A stretch of DNA of 64,000 nucleotides from Astropecten irregularis (Eukaryota > Echinodermata > Asteroidea > Paxillosida > Astropectinidae). The stretch spans positions 21,907,873 to 21,971,872 of the forward strand of contig OZ020248.1 of assembly GCA_963971285.1 (NCBI GenBank), in the 5' to 3' direction. Of the stretch, positions 52,732 to 63,248 are shown one piece after another. The position numbers and the translations under genes were made by a program. Below the pieces are notes generated by a model. The model was not told where the DNA came from and ran no database searches. It was given only the letters and a program-made list of their open reading frames with translations. The stretch's first letter is position 1. Every line of letters starts with the position of its first letter.

Positions 52732-55493
52732 AGTAGCCTTCTTGTCTTGACATATCTTCTGGAGGTGGGATTTTACTCCTTTTCATGAAGGAACAGTGTA
52801 TGCTGGCTCGAAAAAATGCAGAAGATTTCTCAAGCCCTGACCCTCAACCACACTGATTGGCAACATGTCTGAAGCGATCATCTCCACTAGCAAATGAGAT
52901 ATGTTTTCGGCACATGTGCTGGACTTCTTGCCATTATGACACTAAAAAAATGTGCATCAACTGTTGCATATTTTGGCTATTGCACTTTTGGAAAAAAAAC
53001 ACTTGTTATACTTGGTTTCAGGAACTGTTCAAACAAATTGTAAGTTTTGCCTTGCACTGATGAGCTCCTAATTTATGAAGTCCTAAATTCCATTTTTCAA
53101 ATGCATACCTTATTGTTCAGCATCTCCACAAATAAGGCTTGCTGCACTTTTGCCTTATCAGCAACTTGCTTGAGGTTTAGTGTCCCTGCTGTCTGCCTTC
53201 TTTGGTCGCTTTACTTTGGCCATCTGGCTCTAGACAGGTGAAGTCACTAAGCTTCGAAGGCTTCGTTGGAACTCTTTGGCTTGGCACGTCATCAGTTTGT
53301 CCGCTGCTCAGATCCACTGCCATGTTGTTGAAATGATTCTACAAACTGCGCTTGCTCATCCTTGAGCTTCTTCTTGTCCTCTTCAAAATAATAACAAAAA
53401 CCAAGGTTGTAGGGTTGTAGAATGCATCCACAACAGGACCCTCGTTGTTGAAGACTTGCCCTCGATATATCTATAATAAGAACATTTAGTAAGGTTGTTG
53501 AAAATGAAGAGGAGGTAGGATTATTTTAATGTTTTGGTATAGGCATAGGTGTTGTTTTCTATTTCAATCTTTATTTGGGTATAGATGTGCAACCTAACTG
53601 TTGGAGTTAGAGTATTGGAATAAGTATGATTTGCACTGTTGGAACTGCTTTGTTTTGTTGGCTGTGTTTCCTCTTTTTTTGGCAGATGCAAGCAGTGCCT
53701 GAATATGCCATTAGGACATATGTAAGGTTATTGTAATAAAATGTGAAAATAATATTTGTTTTTTACCTTAGATTTTGAAGTGAGACGAATGATATGCTGT
53801 CCCGAAGAACTCGTAAAAATATTGGCATTAGTTGCGCGAAGGAACATGCCTTTCTTCAAGGAATCATGGTGGAATCATGGTGGTGTTGTATGTTTGTAAA
53901 CATCGTATTTATAGTTGAGTCTTTCAAGAGGATGTCAATACACTTATCAGACGCTTGCCTCTGCTCCAGTTCCCCTAATGTATACAAACTGATAGTTGTC
54001 ATCTGCAAAGAAAAAGTATACAAAGGACGATCAATATGAGGATAATTTTGTACAGCTGTTGTAGTGAAACGTGTGTATATAAATATGTACATGTATATAT
54101 GTTGATATAATGTTTGAAAGGGGTGTCATTTAAGACCTTGTGTTTTCATAACCTTGCAAACTGACCAGGTTTTTTTATGACCTGTTTGTTCCTGTAGGTC
54201 ACTAATATTCTTCAGTGTTTGTGTGACTTTAAAAATAGGTGCATTGTTGGAAATATATGCCTAAGTATGGCATCACAGATATGAACATTTTATTTCATAA
54301 ATGTTTCACTTTATTTGCAGTGCAGGCACATATACAACTTACTAGTCATACAGTCTTAGACCAATATGGTTCTGAACGTGTGATAGGCCTACATACATGC
54401 TGTACGTACCATACATGTAGGACACATGATTGTATATGTACCATACCATGGCCTAACCACAGGGCTTGAATAGCGCTCCGCGCTTACGCTAAAAATAGCA
54501 CCGGATCTCAGAAAAACATTGCAACCATGCACGTGCGTGGGTGTGCGCGTCCATGTACACTACGTGTGTGAGACAATGTTTGTCTGACAGCCGGGGATTT
54601 TGTGACGTCCTTAGTGCGGAGCGCTATTGTATGTTTTGCATACAACATCTAGTTGATTATGATTCATATTAAGAAAGGGGTCCTATGACATTAGTCCATT
54701 ATGGTTATTTTCAGACAATTAATTAGGCCCTAATAGCTTCTAGCCAAAATGAGATTTGTGACTTCAAGGTACTGTTCTTGAGTGGTCAAACATTTTGCAA
54801 CAAAAATTACGATGTCCTTTAATACCCTTTTGTTGCGAATTTGAACACAGCTCGTTTCTTGCCTTATGCCATTTTTGTCTTGAACTACATAGTACCACTA
54901 GTTACTACCAGGCTACTTTAGCTACCCCGTGATTTCTCTCAAAAATTAAAGCACAGCTCCCCCACTCGCATCATGGAGCCCATGTTTTAAAATAATTAAT
55001 TATTTCTCTGTGTTGTATTTGGTTTAGACTTAGTACTTGAGGAGTTGAAAAACAATTGAAAAACGAACTCAACTGTACCTTTCAGTTTCACAATGGTCGG
55101 GAGGTGGAGTGTACTGCGTTAGCTTTCAAAGTTTTCGTCACTTCAAGTTTGCTGTATCCATCCATCTTCTGTTTACCTCTTAATCCACGGCAGTTGGCAT
55201 TTATTCTTTCTTCATCTACTTTAGGGATGACAGATTCCGGGCTATGTCGGAATAACCCGGAAGCCGGCACACAAGCTTGTCAAGTATTTCTTGCTTGAAA
55301 ACAAGAACCGATTCCCCATTTTCTATTTTCTCTTCCAGTTTGCTCATAATGTCTACCCTTGATTTACTTTATGGAAGGGTTTGACTGTTGATTAATGTGA
55401 GTGATTTTACACCCTTTTCAAGGGCCTCAAGACGCTGAAGAATGTCTCGCCGACAAAGTGCACATGTGTTCCTTAGAAAACACATGCATTCAT
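52732..55493. other. Mostly unassigned sequence
   Basis: The first 150 bp (52732-52880) continue hAT-like sequence on the minus strand. Beyond it only short frames occur. 53150-53400 has acidic/Lys-rich minus-strand codons without a named domain. 55100-55300 holds a minus frame with RLPGYSDIARNL-type sequence that may belong to the Pro-rich ORF upstream. No plus-strand gene was found. Confidence 0.4.
54469..54627. mobile_element. Short inverted-repeat element (AATAGCGCTCCGC...)
   Basis: AATAGCGCTCCGCGCTTA at 54469 is mirrored by TTAGTGCGGAGCGCTATT ending at 54628, with about 125 bp of GC-rich sequence between. The left end follows CAGGGCTTG, a hAT-like start. Likely a MITE. Confidence 0.5.
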
Positions 55494-56086
55494 CTAACTT
55501 AGGCAGTTCTGTATAGGCATTTGCTCCTCCCATGAGACTGGTGCAGTCGGTGCAACTCTTGGTGGCAGTGTTGAGGTGTCAACATGAAATGACTCAATGG
55601 ACATGTCACTCACACTGTCATCATCTGATGTGGGGACATTGGTTCTCACATGAAGAGTTCCACGGATGCCAGATGATGGCAGTGTGGAGCCTGCAGGGGT
55701 CGGTGTTGATGCTAGTGTTGCTCGCCTGGATGATATTTGTGGTAACCAGGGCACTCGTGTTGGGAATGTTGGTCTTGGTTGATGTGGAGGTGGCAATGGC
55801 GACCTGGGTTCTGCTGGAGGTGGTGATGGCGGAATTTCCTGTTGTTTCTCAAGTGTACAGAAGATCATACCCACTGTATATCACCTGCCCTGCCAGCGTC
55901 TCTATAAATGTAGTAATACAAATTTTCTTCTGTGTTGTGAAAGTGCCTGGGTATGTCTAGCATTGGCGTGAATGTGTCTTGGGGCAGTGGCCCTGGTGAA
56001 TGGGGCGCTGGAGAAGGGTTATCCTGAAGTCTCCTGATTTCTGGTATTTGTGACAGAGGCAGAGCGTTTGCAATGAGCCTGAACAC
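55494..56086 (-). pseudogene. Pro-rich low-complexity ORFs beside a duplicated segment
   Basis: Frame 55494-55874 is Pro-rich (PPSPPPAEPRSPLPPPHQPR) followed by an acidic DDDSVSDMSIESFHVDTST stretch. 55865-56086 reads RLIANALPLSQIPEIRRLQD and PRHFHNTEENLYYYI. The last part is a duplicate of sequence at 56250-56330 (PRHFHNTEEHFYAYI). Proline-rich linkers of this type occur in retroelement and TE proteins; no domain identifies the source. A downstream stretch (55160-55480) has DECMCFLRNTCALCRRDILQ, a possible short Cys motif. Confidence 0.35.
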
Positions 56087-56249
56087 CCTCCAATTTTGTT
56101 CTATATTTCAGCCATCCAATAATAGCAATGACTTTGGAAAGAATCAAGGCAATTACTGCTCCAAAGAGCATACAGAATGCCACTCCTTCAATACACATCT
56201 TCTCAAGTAGGTATCACCAATACAAACCTGTCCATGAATATACATGTAC

Positions 56250-56936
56250 ATGTACATGTACACTGCAGTATAAATGTAGGCGTAAAAATGTTCTTCTGTG
56301 TTGTGGAAGTGCCTGGGTGTGTCTAGCATTTGCTGACCCAGTGGTTCAACTTGCCCGTTGTCTTGAGGATGGTATGGTATCGTACGGGAGTTGGTGATGC
56401 CAGAGTGCTCTTGAAGTCTTGCAAACAGGTGGTTTTTCAAATTCTCGCCCTTGATCGCGGTGCAGCTTCTGGGGGAATCCGAACCGCAGAATGAAATCAT
56501 TGAACATGATATCCACTGCTGTTTTCCCACTTTTGTTTCTGGTCGGTTAGGCCTGAGCAAACCTTGTGAAGTGGTCTACGATGATCACCAGGATATACTC
56601 AAAACCTCCCTTGCAACGCTCCAGATGGACATAATCAACTGACACCAGTTCAAACGGTTGGGTAGTGGTGATGTTGACAAGAGGTGCTCTTGTTTGCTTA
56701 GCTGGTTTCTTCTGGATGATACACCTGCACACCTTGGTGATGTAGTGTTCTATCTCCGATGCCATGTGCGGCCAATAGAACCCGTCTCGGGCTAGCTGGA
56801 TGACTCGTTCTGGCCCAAGGTGTCCAGCGTGATCGTGGAGCTCAGTATAGACAAGTTTCTTGAACTTCTGTATAAGAACAAGCTGGGTACGGGTACCGGC
56901 CTTCCTCCAGATAATGCCGTTGATATCCATCTTCAC
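56250..56936 (-). pseudogene. Ty3/gypsy integrase fragment
   Basis: The minus frame reads [20 protein letters not shown] (HHCC zinc-domain histidines), [20 protein letters not shown] (with C-x2-C region), [20 protein letters not shown] (first catalytic aspartate), a stop after RFAQA, then [20 protein letters not shown] (second aspartate) and, after a frameshift, [20 protein letters not shown] (catalytic glutamate in NGQVE). After that the family reading ends and becomes the repeated DTPRHFHNTEE segment. One nonsense codon and one frameshift make it inactive. The right border near 56950 abuts the unrelated transposase-like exon at 56978. No RT or LTR is nearby. Confidence 0.85.
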
Positions 56937-56977
56937 CTCACCCTTTTGCTCTTACCACTTAATGACTGTAATGAGAC

Positions 56978-57292
56978 TTAACACCATATACATGGGTAGG
57001 ATGCATTTGGCCCCATGTGGCCCAGAGACTTTGTTAAAAATTTGTAGTCTTCACTAAGAAAAACTCCACATATTTTATGTTCTGCGGCCACCTTTATCTG
57101 GGACCTCTGTTGCAGCGCCACCAACTCCCCCCTGAAAACAGAAAACACCTTGTCCATGTTAGTGTAGGAGTCAGTGGCGCTGAACATGGCGATGAGGTCA
57201 GTATTATCTGCAGAATTCCCGTCCTGGAAATAACAGACCTGCACCGCCAGCTTGGTTGATAAACCCCCCTTGTCTCCCTGCGAAAATGACAA
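56978..57292 (-). pseudogene. 'GGDKGG...PC-WC' transposase-like exon
   Basis: After an acceptor-like TTTTCGCAG at about 57283 the frame reads GDKGGLSTKLAVQVCYFQDG, DNTDLIAMFSATDSYTNMDK and FLSEDYKFLTKSLGHMGPNA, ending SYPCIWC. I know 'GGDKGG-STKL--Q--N------N----AMFEA-DSY-NL', '--GDYEFL----G--GPS--PC-WC' as a conserved exon of an unnamed invertebrate transposase-like family. It likely belongs with exons at 57725-57945 and 58426-59821. Gypsy sequence begins immediately downstream. Confidence 0.55.
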
Positions 57293-57724
57293 GAAAAAAT
57301 AATAAGAAATTAATATTTTAATGCAGAAAATGTAATGCCATTACATCTCCAAAATTCTTTGGAGGTGCTTGATCAATGGTCAGTATTCACCATGCTTTTT
57401 GGCCGTTATATTGGCAACTGCTGCTAGCAATCCATCAATAATTTATCTGAATTTCTGTATTACACTTCCTTCTCTCTTTTTGTAGATCAGGTTTAATGAC
57501 TTGGATAAAAAAACGGTTAACTCAGTCACATGATAGAAGCTTGGCATGACACTTTAAGGATTTTTGGCATGATTCAACTTGGCAAAGCAATTTTATTCCG
57601 ATAATCTTTTCAGCCACAGCCACACAAACAGATGGTGTGAAATATACTTACACCCAAAGATGGCCTATGTATGAAACTATACAAATAATTTGAGGGGGCT
57701 TTACAGGAAAATGTAGTTCATTAC

Positions 57725-57945
57725 TTACAACTATTTGTAGCCATATCTCGTTCCGAAAGTGCGCATCCTCCCAGAGGTCTTCTTTGTCGAGTTTCTTATG
57801 GATGAGCTGCTTGATGTGGCGCTCTAACCCACGGACATGGACGAAAGGGATATGGGATAACTGGGCACTGGGCAGACGCAACTGTTTTTTTAAGTGCCAT
57901 ATCACCAATTTCAATTGCCTTGCTGGTAACATCCCGCAGCCCTGA
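57725..57945 (-). pseudogene. Upstream exon of the same gene ('VRGLERHIKQLIHKKLDKED')
   Basis: The minus strand reads RLPSAQLSHIPFVHVRGLER, HIKQLIHKKLDKEDLWEDAH and FRNEIWLQIV followed by GTAAGT, a strong donor (about 57728). About 440 bp of intron-like sequence leads to the exon at 57283. Part of this exon and its donor is duplicated at 7030-7233. Function unknown. Phase continuity with the next exon was not verified. Confidence 0.5.
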
Positions 57946-58425
57946 AACATACAATAGAAAAGATTAGAACCATGTCCTTGCGTTTAGTAGCATTGCATCA
58001 AATTTTTCAGGGAAACCAAAAAACAGAAATGTTGATGCATTTTTTTCAAAAGGTACATTCTATCCAGGGATGAGTGGCAAACAAAATTTAATTATACTGA
58101 GGAAAAAGCTAAAAATTTAAAAGTTTCTATACTTTTGAACAGAGCAGGTGTACAAAAAAGCTGAAATTCCGAGTTAAAATCTATCATTCATCATTTTCTC
58201 CAAAACAAAATAAGTGAAATTCCAACAAATTTTATTGTTGCACTTGTATTTTTATGATAGCAACATAATTATTATGAGCACCTTACTTCAAATTACTTCC
58301 AATTACTTAAAAAAAAAACAGAATTACATTTGCCATTAACAAAATGTGTCTTGAAATTACAGAAGGATGGGTGGTATGGAAGTTAAGTGTCTTCCACAAA
58401 AAAAAAGTTAAGTTACCTTCATCAG

Positions 58426-59821
58426 CTACTTTGCTGGGTTATTCATCGTTTTAGCAGAGGCCTTTGTACTCTCATTCTGGGGCATGATGATCAGCACTAG
58501 AGTTTGGGGATTCACCTTGCTCCCTGCTGGCCGTGTTAACATCACCTGATGTCCGGCTGATGAGCTGGGCCGCTGCTCAAGTTGGAAAGACTGTTTCTTT
58601 TCTAAACGGTCTATTTCTAACTTTAACCGCTCATTTTGAATTTTAGCATTACAAATTTCCTGCTCCAAGTTTTGTTTTAAATGCTCACACTCTTCATTTT
58701 GTTTGCTAAGTTGCTCACACTTTTCTTTTAGATGCTTTTTTTCTTGGGCAGTTTTATGTAATTTTTGTTTCAGGTCATTTATTGCTTTGTTACTCTCCGC
58801 AATTTTCATGTGTTGGGTATTTAAATTTATTTCAGATATTGTTTCTAAGAGAGCAATTATTGGGACTGACTTTTCGTTACTCTGTCCATGAGCCTTGAAT
58901 AAAGCCTTCCAGAGGTCACTGATGGTAAACAGAGCACTTTTGTAGATGTCCAAAAGAGAATTAAGCTTAATTGTTAGAACAGCTCTCCCTCCCTCTGACT
59001 GGATTAACCGGTCTCTAGATGTTTGGAAGACCAGCTGTGTATCTCTGAGAGCATGTAAGTGTCTACAATCATGCTCACTACATTTACATCATCTTGACGC
59101 ACTTCAGTCAACACGTTGCTGTCAATTTCGACTTCATATGGACAGGGGAAAACCTCAATCATCCATGTCCGCACAGCATTCATTCCATTAGGTTTAACCC
59201 ACACATAGTCCCTATCTCTGCAGAGATACACACTCTCAGTGGCTCAGTGGCTAGGGTGACACTCTCCTTTTCTAGCAATGTTGAATTCTTCTTCTCCAAT
59301 GCAACACTCTTTCTATTCAGCATCTGCCTCTTAGCTTGGAGGTTCTCTGCCTTTTGTTGCAGTTGCCCAATTCACATGTTTCTGTGTGTTATCGTGGAAC
59401 TGGCAGTGACTACATGCCCCTCTTTATTTCTCAGATGATGCACCACTGACAGGTCACTTCTGTGGATGTAGCATACATCACATCTGCTGAGCACAGCTTC
59501 CATGAGCAACTGGCAACTGACATATCTGATGGTTCCACTCTTCATCTCGGGAAGTAATACAAACTGGAATCTGTCCATCAGGCCCTATCTTCAGACTTAT
59601 CAACTCTGTGAAGTTGGTGTTCCTTGTGCACATAGCACTGTTTGCGATGAACTGGCACATAACAGCCACCCACAATCATTTACAACTGGATGGCCATCAC
59701 AACTCATCTTTATAATTTGCAGACAATCTGCCCCGAACCATGGCAACAGATCGTACTGGTGTGCCTGGGCCTTGTACTGAGGTGGGAGGAGAGAGGTGCA
59801 ACATATGTCAACTTTCTGCAT
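58426..59821 (-). CDS. Cys-pair/coiled-coil TE protein, copy 3
   Basis: From the N-terminal side: VAVMCQFIANSAMCTRNTNF and a short linker (59675-59500), MKSGTIRYVSCQLLMEAVLS, the Cys pair RCDVCYIHRSDLSVVHHLRN (near 59480), then a coiled coil through a frame change (LNRKSVALEKKNSTLLEKES). Next come DYVWVKPNGMNAVRTWMIEV and DVNVVSMIVDTYMLSEIHSW (59004-59231), and a long Lys/Glu coiled coil at 58426-58953 ending FQLEQRPSSSAGHQVMLTRP and AGSKVNPQTL. The block order matches copies 1 and 2, and downstream exons at 57.9-57.0 kb add a 'GGDKGG' region. Several frame changes may be introns or decay. Confidence 0.5.
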
Positions 59822-60736
59822 ATCTCACAGTAGTCAGCCTGGTTGAATGATGCCAGTTGAATGTTGCATGTAGCCTTCTTTATATATTCTTTTTACTAAA
59901 TTTAAGCCACCATTGCCATAACTTCACCTCACATACTTCACAAATGAATGGTCAATGAACAATCGGAGTATCATCACTCACAAAAGTACCAAATGCAAAA
60001 TTTTCTTTCGGAATGGGATGTCGAACCTCAACAATCAAACATATACAAACCTTCAAAAGAAAAGTTCAATTGGGGCATTCAAACTATCGGAATTCTTCGC
60101 TCGATCAAATGGAAAACATGGCGCAGGCTAGGTCCCTGTCAATTATATCTATAAGAAAAATGTTTTTCTTATCCACTTATCCTGGCATATGCTCTGCTAA
60201 CACAAATAAGCACTGCAAGGGGACCATCAACTAGAAGAGAATGTGTGAAACTTGGAATAATTCAATCTGACATGCAATTTGTGGAACCATACAACACGTC
60301 ACAGTTCATTCTCATCTCTGTCATTAATGAATGAATGCCCTTCAGATTCAGATTCATTTCACATTATTTACATTCTGCACAGGACAACTGAAATTTACAA
60401 GACAACAAAACCAAAATAAGTTGCTGTGATTTATCCAGGTAATATAAACACTACTAGGTGTTCAACGCTTACATTGAACGCATAACAATTAAAATGCCTG
60501 AGTCAAGTAAAAGCATAACACAGCCACTAGGACCAAACATTTGAATGAAGTGCATTAATATTCTTCAGTTAATTGAAGAGGTACTAACTTCTTCTGTAAT
60601 AAGGTAGATTCGCACTGGGTGAGTTTTCACCTCCTCAAAGTAACCCTCTACGATGAAGGGTGCACCATTTTGGAGGGATATGAATCCAAAGCCTGGCCGT
60701 TAAATGTGGAAAAATTGTAATTGAGATTTTCAATTT
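59822..60736. other. No gene recognised
   Basis: AT-rich with short frames on both strands. Nothing recognisable by motif. Likely the 5' flank (minus strand) of copy 3 and the 3' flank of the next unit. Confidence 0.4.
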
Positions 60737-61409
60737 TCATTGCCTGTGCTTCGTTTTTCCAAGACCACGTACAAACTTTAAATGAAAAAGAAAACCTCCG
60801 TGCTTGAAATCAGGAACAGGATGTCTTGTGTCAGAGTGCCCTTCTGTACGTTGCCTGCTCCCACCTTCACACTTACAATGTAGGTGACCATTGTAACTGT
60901 TGTTCTGGAGCTTGTTGTCAGTGAATACAAGGCCCATGAACTTAAGCACAAGTCCGTGTCCATTTTGGGCCTTGAAGCATGTACCTCAAACTCTGACTTC
61001 TTAAATTCCATGCTGTGATGTTCATCTCCAATGGTGAGGTAGAATTCCCCGTCCCTCAAGTAAGCTGGCTTTCGGCGAGGCTGAACACAGCTAAGTGCTA
61101 GTCATTCTTCTATGAAGCCTGTCATGACTCTGGCTTCTTTCTTACTGCTCTGCTTGTTTTTTCATCCAAACTGCTGCTGCCTGCCAAGTTTGGGACTCTT
61201 GGGAACCAATAGTAAAGACGCAGTCGTTGTCAGAACCACGTATAGCTGGTCGCAAAATGGACCCAAGCTCAACAAAGTCACCGTTACAGATTTTTCTTAT
61301 AATGGCAAGGGGACCCCAGAACCCAAAGCATCGCAGAACGGCATGGACCAAGTGCTTGACCTGTGCTCTGACAGAGCGTCTCTTAGTACCCCTCCGGTAT
61401 CTTCATTAG
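60737..61409 (-). pseudogene. Unrecognised TE-protein exons
   Basis: The frame 61142-61351 reads VLRCFGFWGPLAIIRKICNG, DFVELGSILRPAIRGSDNDC and WQAAAVWMKKQAEQ. The frame 60778-61059 reads GEFYLTIGDEHHSMEFKKSE, FEVHASRPKMDTDL and, after a shift, FMGLVFTDNKLQNNSYNGHL with HCKCEGG. These have the look of real globular protein with frameshifts. Their place, just downstream of the SWIM protein, and shared orientation suggest one family. I cannot name it. Confidence 0.35.
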
Positions 61410-61571
61410 GTTCTTGGTGATCATATCAGTTGATGCAACCGGTTGATTGCCGTGAGCATCTTCTGCTGGTTCAATTCAATTAAACAACTATCTTCAATGC
61501 GGGTATGCAATGTACATGAACAGTTCACAGGTATCTTTGGGTCTCTGTACATGTATACCTACAGTCTCAAA

Positions 61572-62131
61572 CTATTCCACCAGGTCTTTCAATCCTTGTT
61601 GTGTGTTGGTCAATGAGTTCACAAAATCAAAATCTTTGGTACTTGATTTCTTCCTCCCAGATTTCCGGGGTTTTTTGTTGCCTCTTTTTAATGCTGACAG
61701 GTTGACATACCATTTTTCATTGATGCCAGGGTTCATTCCCACAGCTAGTCGGCATGCTACAATATGGTAGCACGTCCTAGCAGTACATGGGCAAGACTCT
61801 TTTGGGAACAGACTAACAGAGTAGAAGTTACCTTGCGAGCCCTCTACCAAGAAAACCCCTAATACTGGCAACACAAGTAAGCTTGTTGTTTTGGATTACC
61901 ATTCTGGCCATGCTGAGCTGAGAAAGGTTTTTGTCTTGGTCACCTTTATCAGGTGTGTCTGATTTCAGGACTTACTCTTCCATCACTGCTTCAACAACTG
62001 TGTCTGGGTCACTAAACATGTACGGAATAACTGTGTCATTAACACTTGCCCTTAGTGTTTCATGTTCTGCCTTCAACCTATAATTGCCCAGACCACAGTA
62101 ACCTCACAGAACCTCATTGAGATTCTTAGCA
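61572..62131 (-). pseudogene. SWIM zinc-finger end of a MULE-like protein
   Basis: The part 61901-62131 is a 95%-similar copy of 23716-23935 (reading YCGLGNYRLKAEHETLRASV). Downstream the minus frame continues as GFLVEGSQGNFYSVSLFPKE, then SCPCTARTCYHIVACRLAVG: a SWIM zinc finger, C-x-C-xn-C-x-H, with the usual FPKE-C-C lead-in. A basic tail with KKPRKSGRKKSSTKDFDF follows. SWIM fingers close this MULE-like family and are thought to bind DNA or protein. A splice or frame change lies between the two parts (near 61890). The catalytic part upstream of 62131 is replaced by unrelated sequence. Confidence 0.65.
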
Positions 62132-62559
62132 TCCCTCAGTGCATCGTTTTCCTCGAACACTGCTGGAGGTCTAGAAAACCCTGAAATTAATGCAAACAAA
62201 AATTGACTTTACAAAGACTGAGTGTTGAACCTGTTGTGAAAAGTGAACCTGTTGAAATTACTTCACTAGCAACATGTGCCATGATGGGGCAAAATGGTTT
62301 TAACTTCAGATGTATGCATGTAGTTTGTTTGCCATGTGACAAATAAGTGACTCAGAGAACAGCACATGTACAGGTAATTATTGTTTTCCTGCGCAGTATT
62401 ATAAACATTTTGAACTTTTTCTACTTTTTTTTTTGGGGGGGGGGGCACTTCCCATTTATTTTCATTAATCATTATTTTCTCAATGAACACAATAAATAAT
62501 CCAATAATTCCCACATCATAGGTTCAATTCAATCGTTTCTTTTTCTGGTGAAATAAATG

Positions 62560-63153
62560 AAAACCTACCACGTTTTCGTTTACCTTCATGATCTCCTTTG
62601 CTCTATTAGTGATTACTTTGGGTGAGGCATCTGCATTGGAACCTTGTGGCAGTTGGAAGTAGCACCATGGTGTGTGGCTTAGTCTTGCTACCAGCTGGCC
62701 TAGTTGCCATGACATGATGACCAGCAGATGAGGTGGAGTGTTGCTCACCATGGTGTGTGGCTTAGTCTTGCTACCAGCTGGCCCAGTTGCTATGACATGA
62801 TGGCCAGCAGATGAGGTGGAGTGTTGCTCACCATGGTGTGTGGTTTAGTCTTGCTACCAGCTGGCCCAGTTGCTATGACATGATGGCCAGCAGATGAGGT
62901 GGAGTGTTGCTCACCATGGTGTGTGGTTTAGTCTTGCTACCAGCTGGCCCAGTTGCTATGACATGATGGCCAGCAGATGAGGTGGAGTGTTGCTCACCAT
63001 GGTGTGTGGTTTAGTCTTGCTACCAGCTGGCCCAGTTGCTATGACATGATGGCCAGCAGATGAGGTGGAGTGTTGCTCAAGTTGGATGAATTGATTGCTT
63101 TGTAAGCAGACAATCATTCTCCTTTTGCAAATGCTTCTTCTCAATCTGGCCAT
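62560..63153 (-). pseudogene. Coiled-coil TE protein relative expanded into a minisatellite
   Basis: On the minus strand, NQFIQLEQHSTSSAGHHVIA and TGPAGSKTKPHTMV (about 63100-63000) is homologous to SFQLEQRPSSSAGHQVMLTR, PAGSKVNPQTLV at 58.5-58.6 kb, so this is another copy of that protein. The homologous codons have been amplified into the 83-bp repeat at 62663-63077. Because 83 is not a multiple of three, the frame shifts in each unit. Beyond the array (62560-62662), LPTATRFQCRCLTQSN and HEGKRKRGRF may be the original continuation. Confidence 0.5.
62663..63077. repeat. 83-bp minisatellite, five units
   Basis: Units start CACCATGGTGTGTGG at 62663, 62746, 62829, 62912 and 62995, exactly 83 bp apart, and end GTGGAGTGTTGCT. 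The units are nearly identical: GGCTTAG against GGTTTAG and a few transitions near CCAGTTGC/TAGTTGCC. Such homogeneity implies recent expansion. Confidence 0.95.
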
Positions 63154-63248
63154 TGTTCATTTCTTTTTCGAAATTTGTAGAAAACAGAACACACTTGTTG
63201 ATCTGGATAGGCCTTGTTGTATTGTTGATGCAATCTAGCAAATGGAAG

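Noticed and set aside
55532..55960. 142-codon plus frame rich in Val, Leu and Trp
   Set aside because: Complement of the Pro-rich minus frame; hydrophobicity follows from the complement, not from membrane segments.
61112..61420. Plus-strand frame with a signal-peptide-like start (LLLCLFFHPNCCCL)
   Set aside because: It overlaps a minus frame with protein-like composition and sits in a region where all other coding is minus. The hydrophobic start is probably chance.
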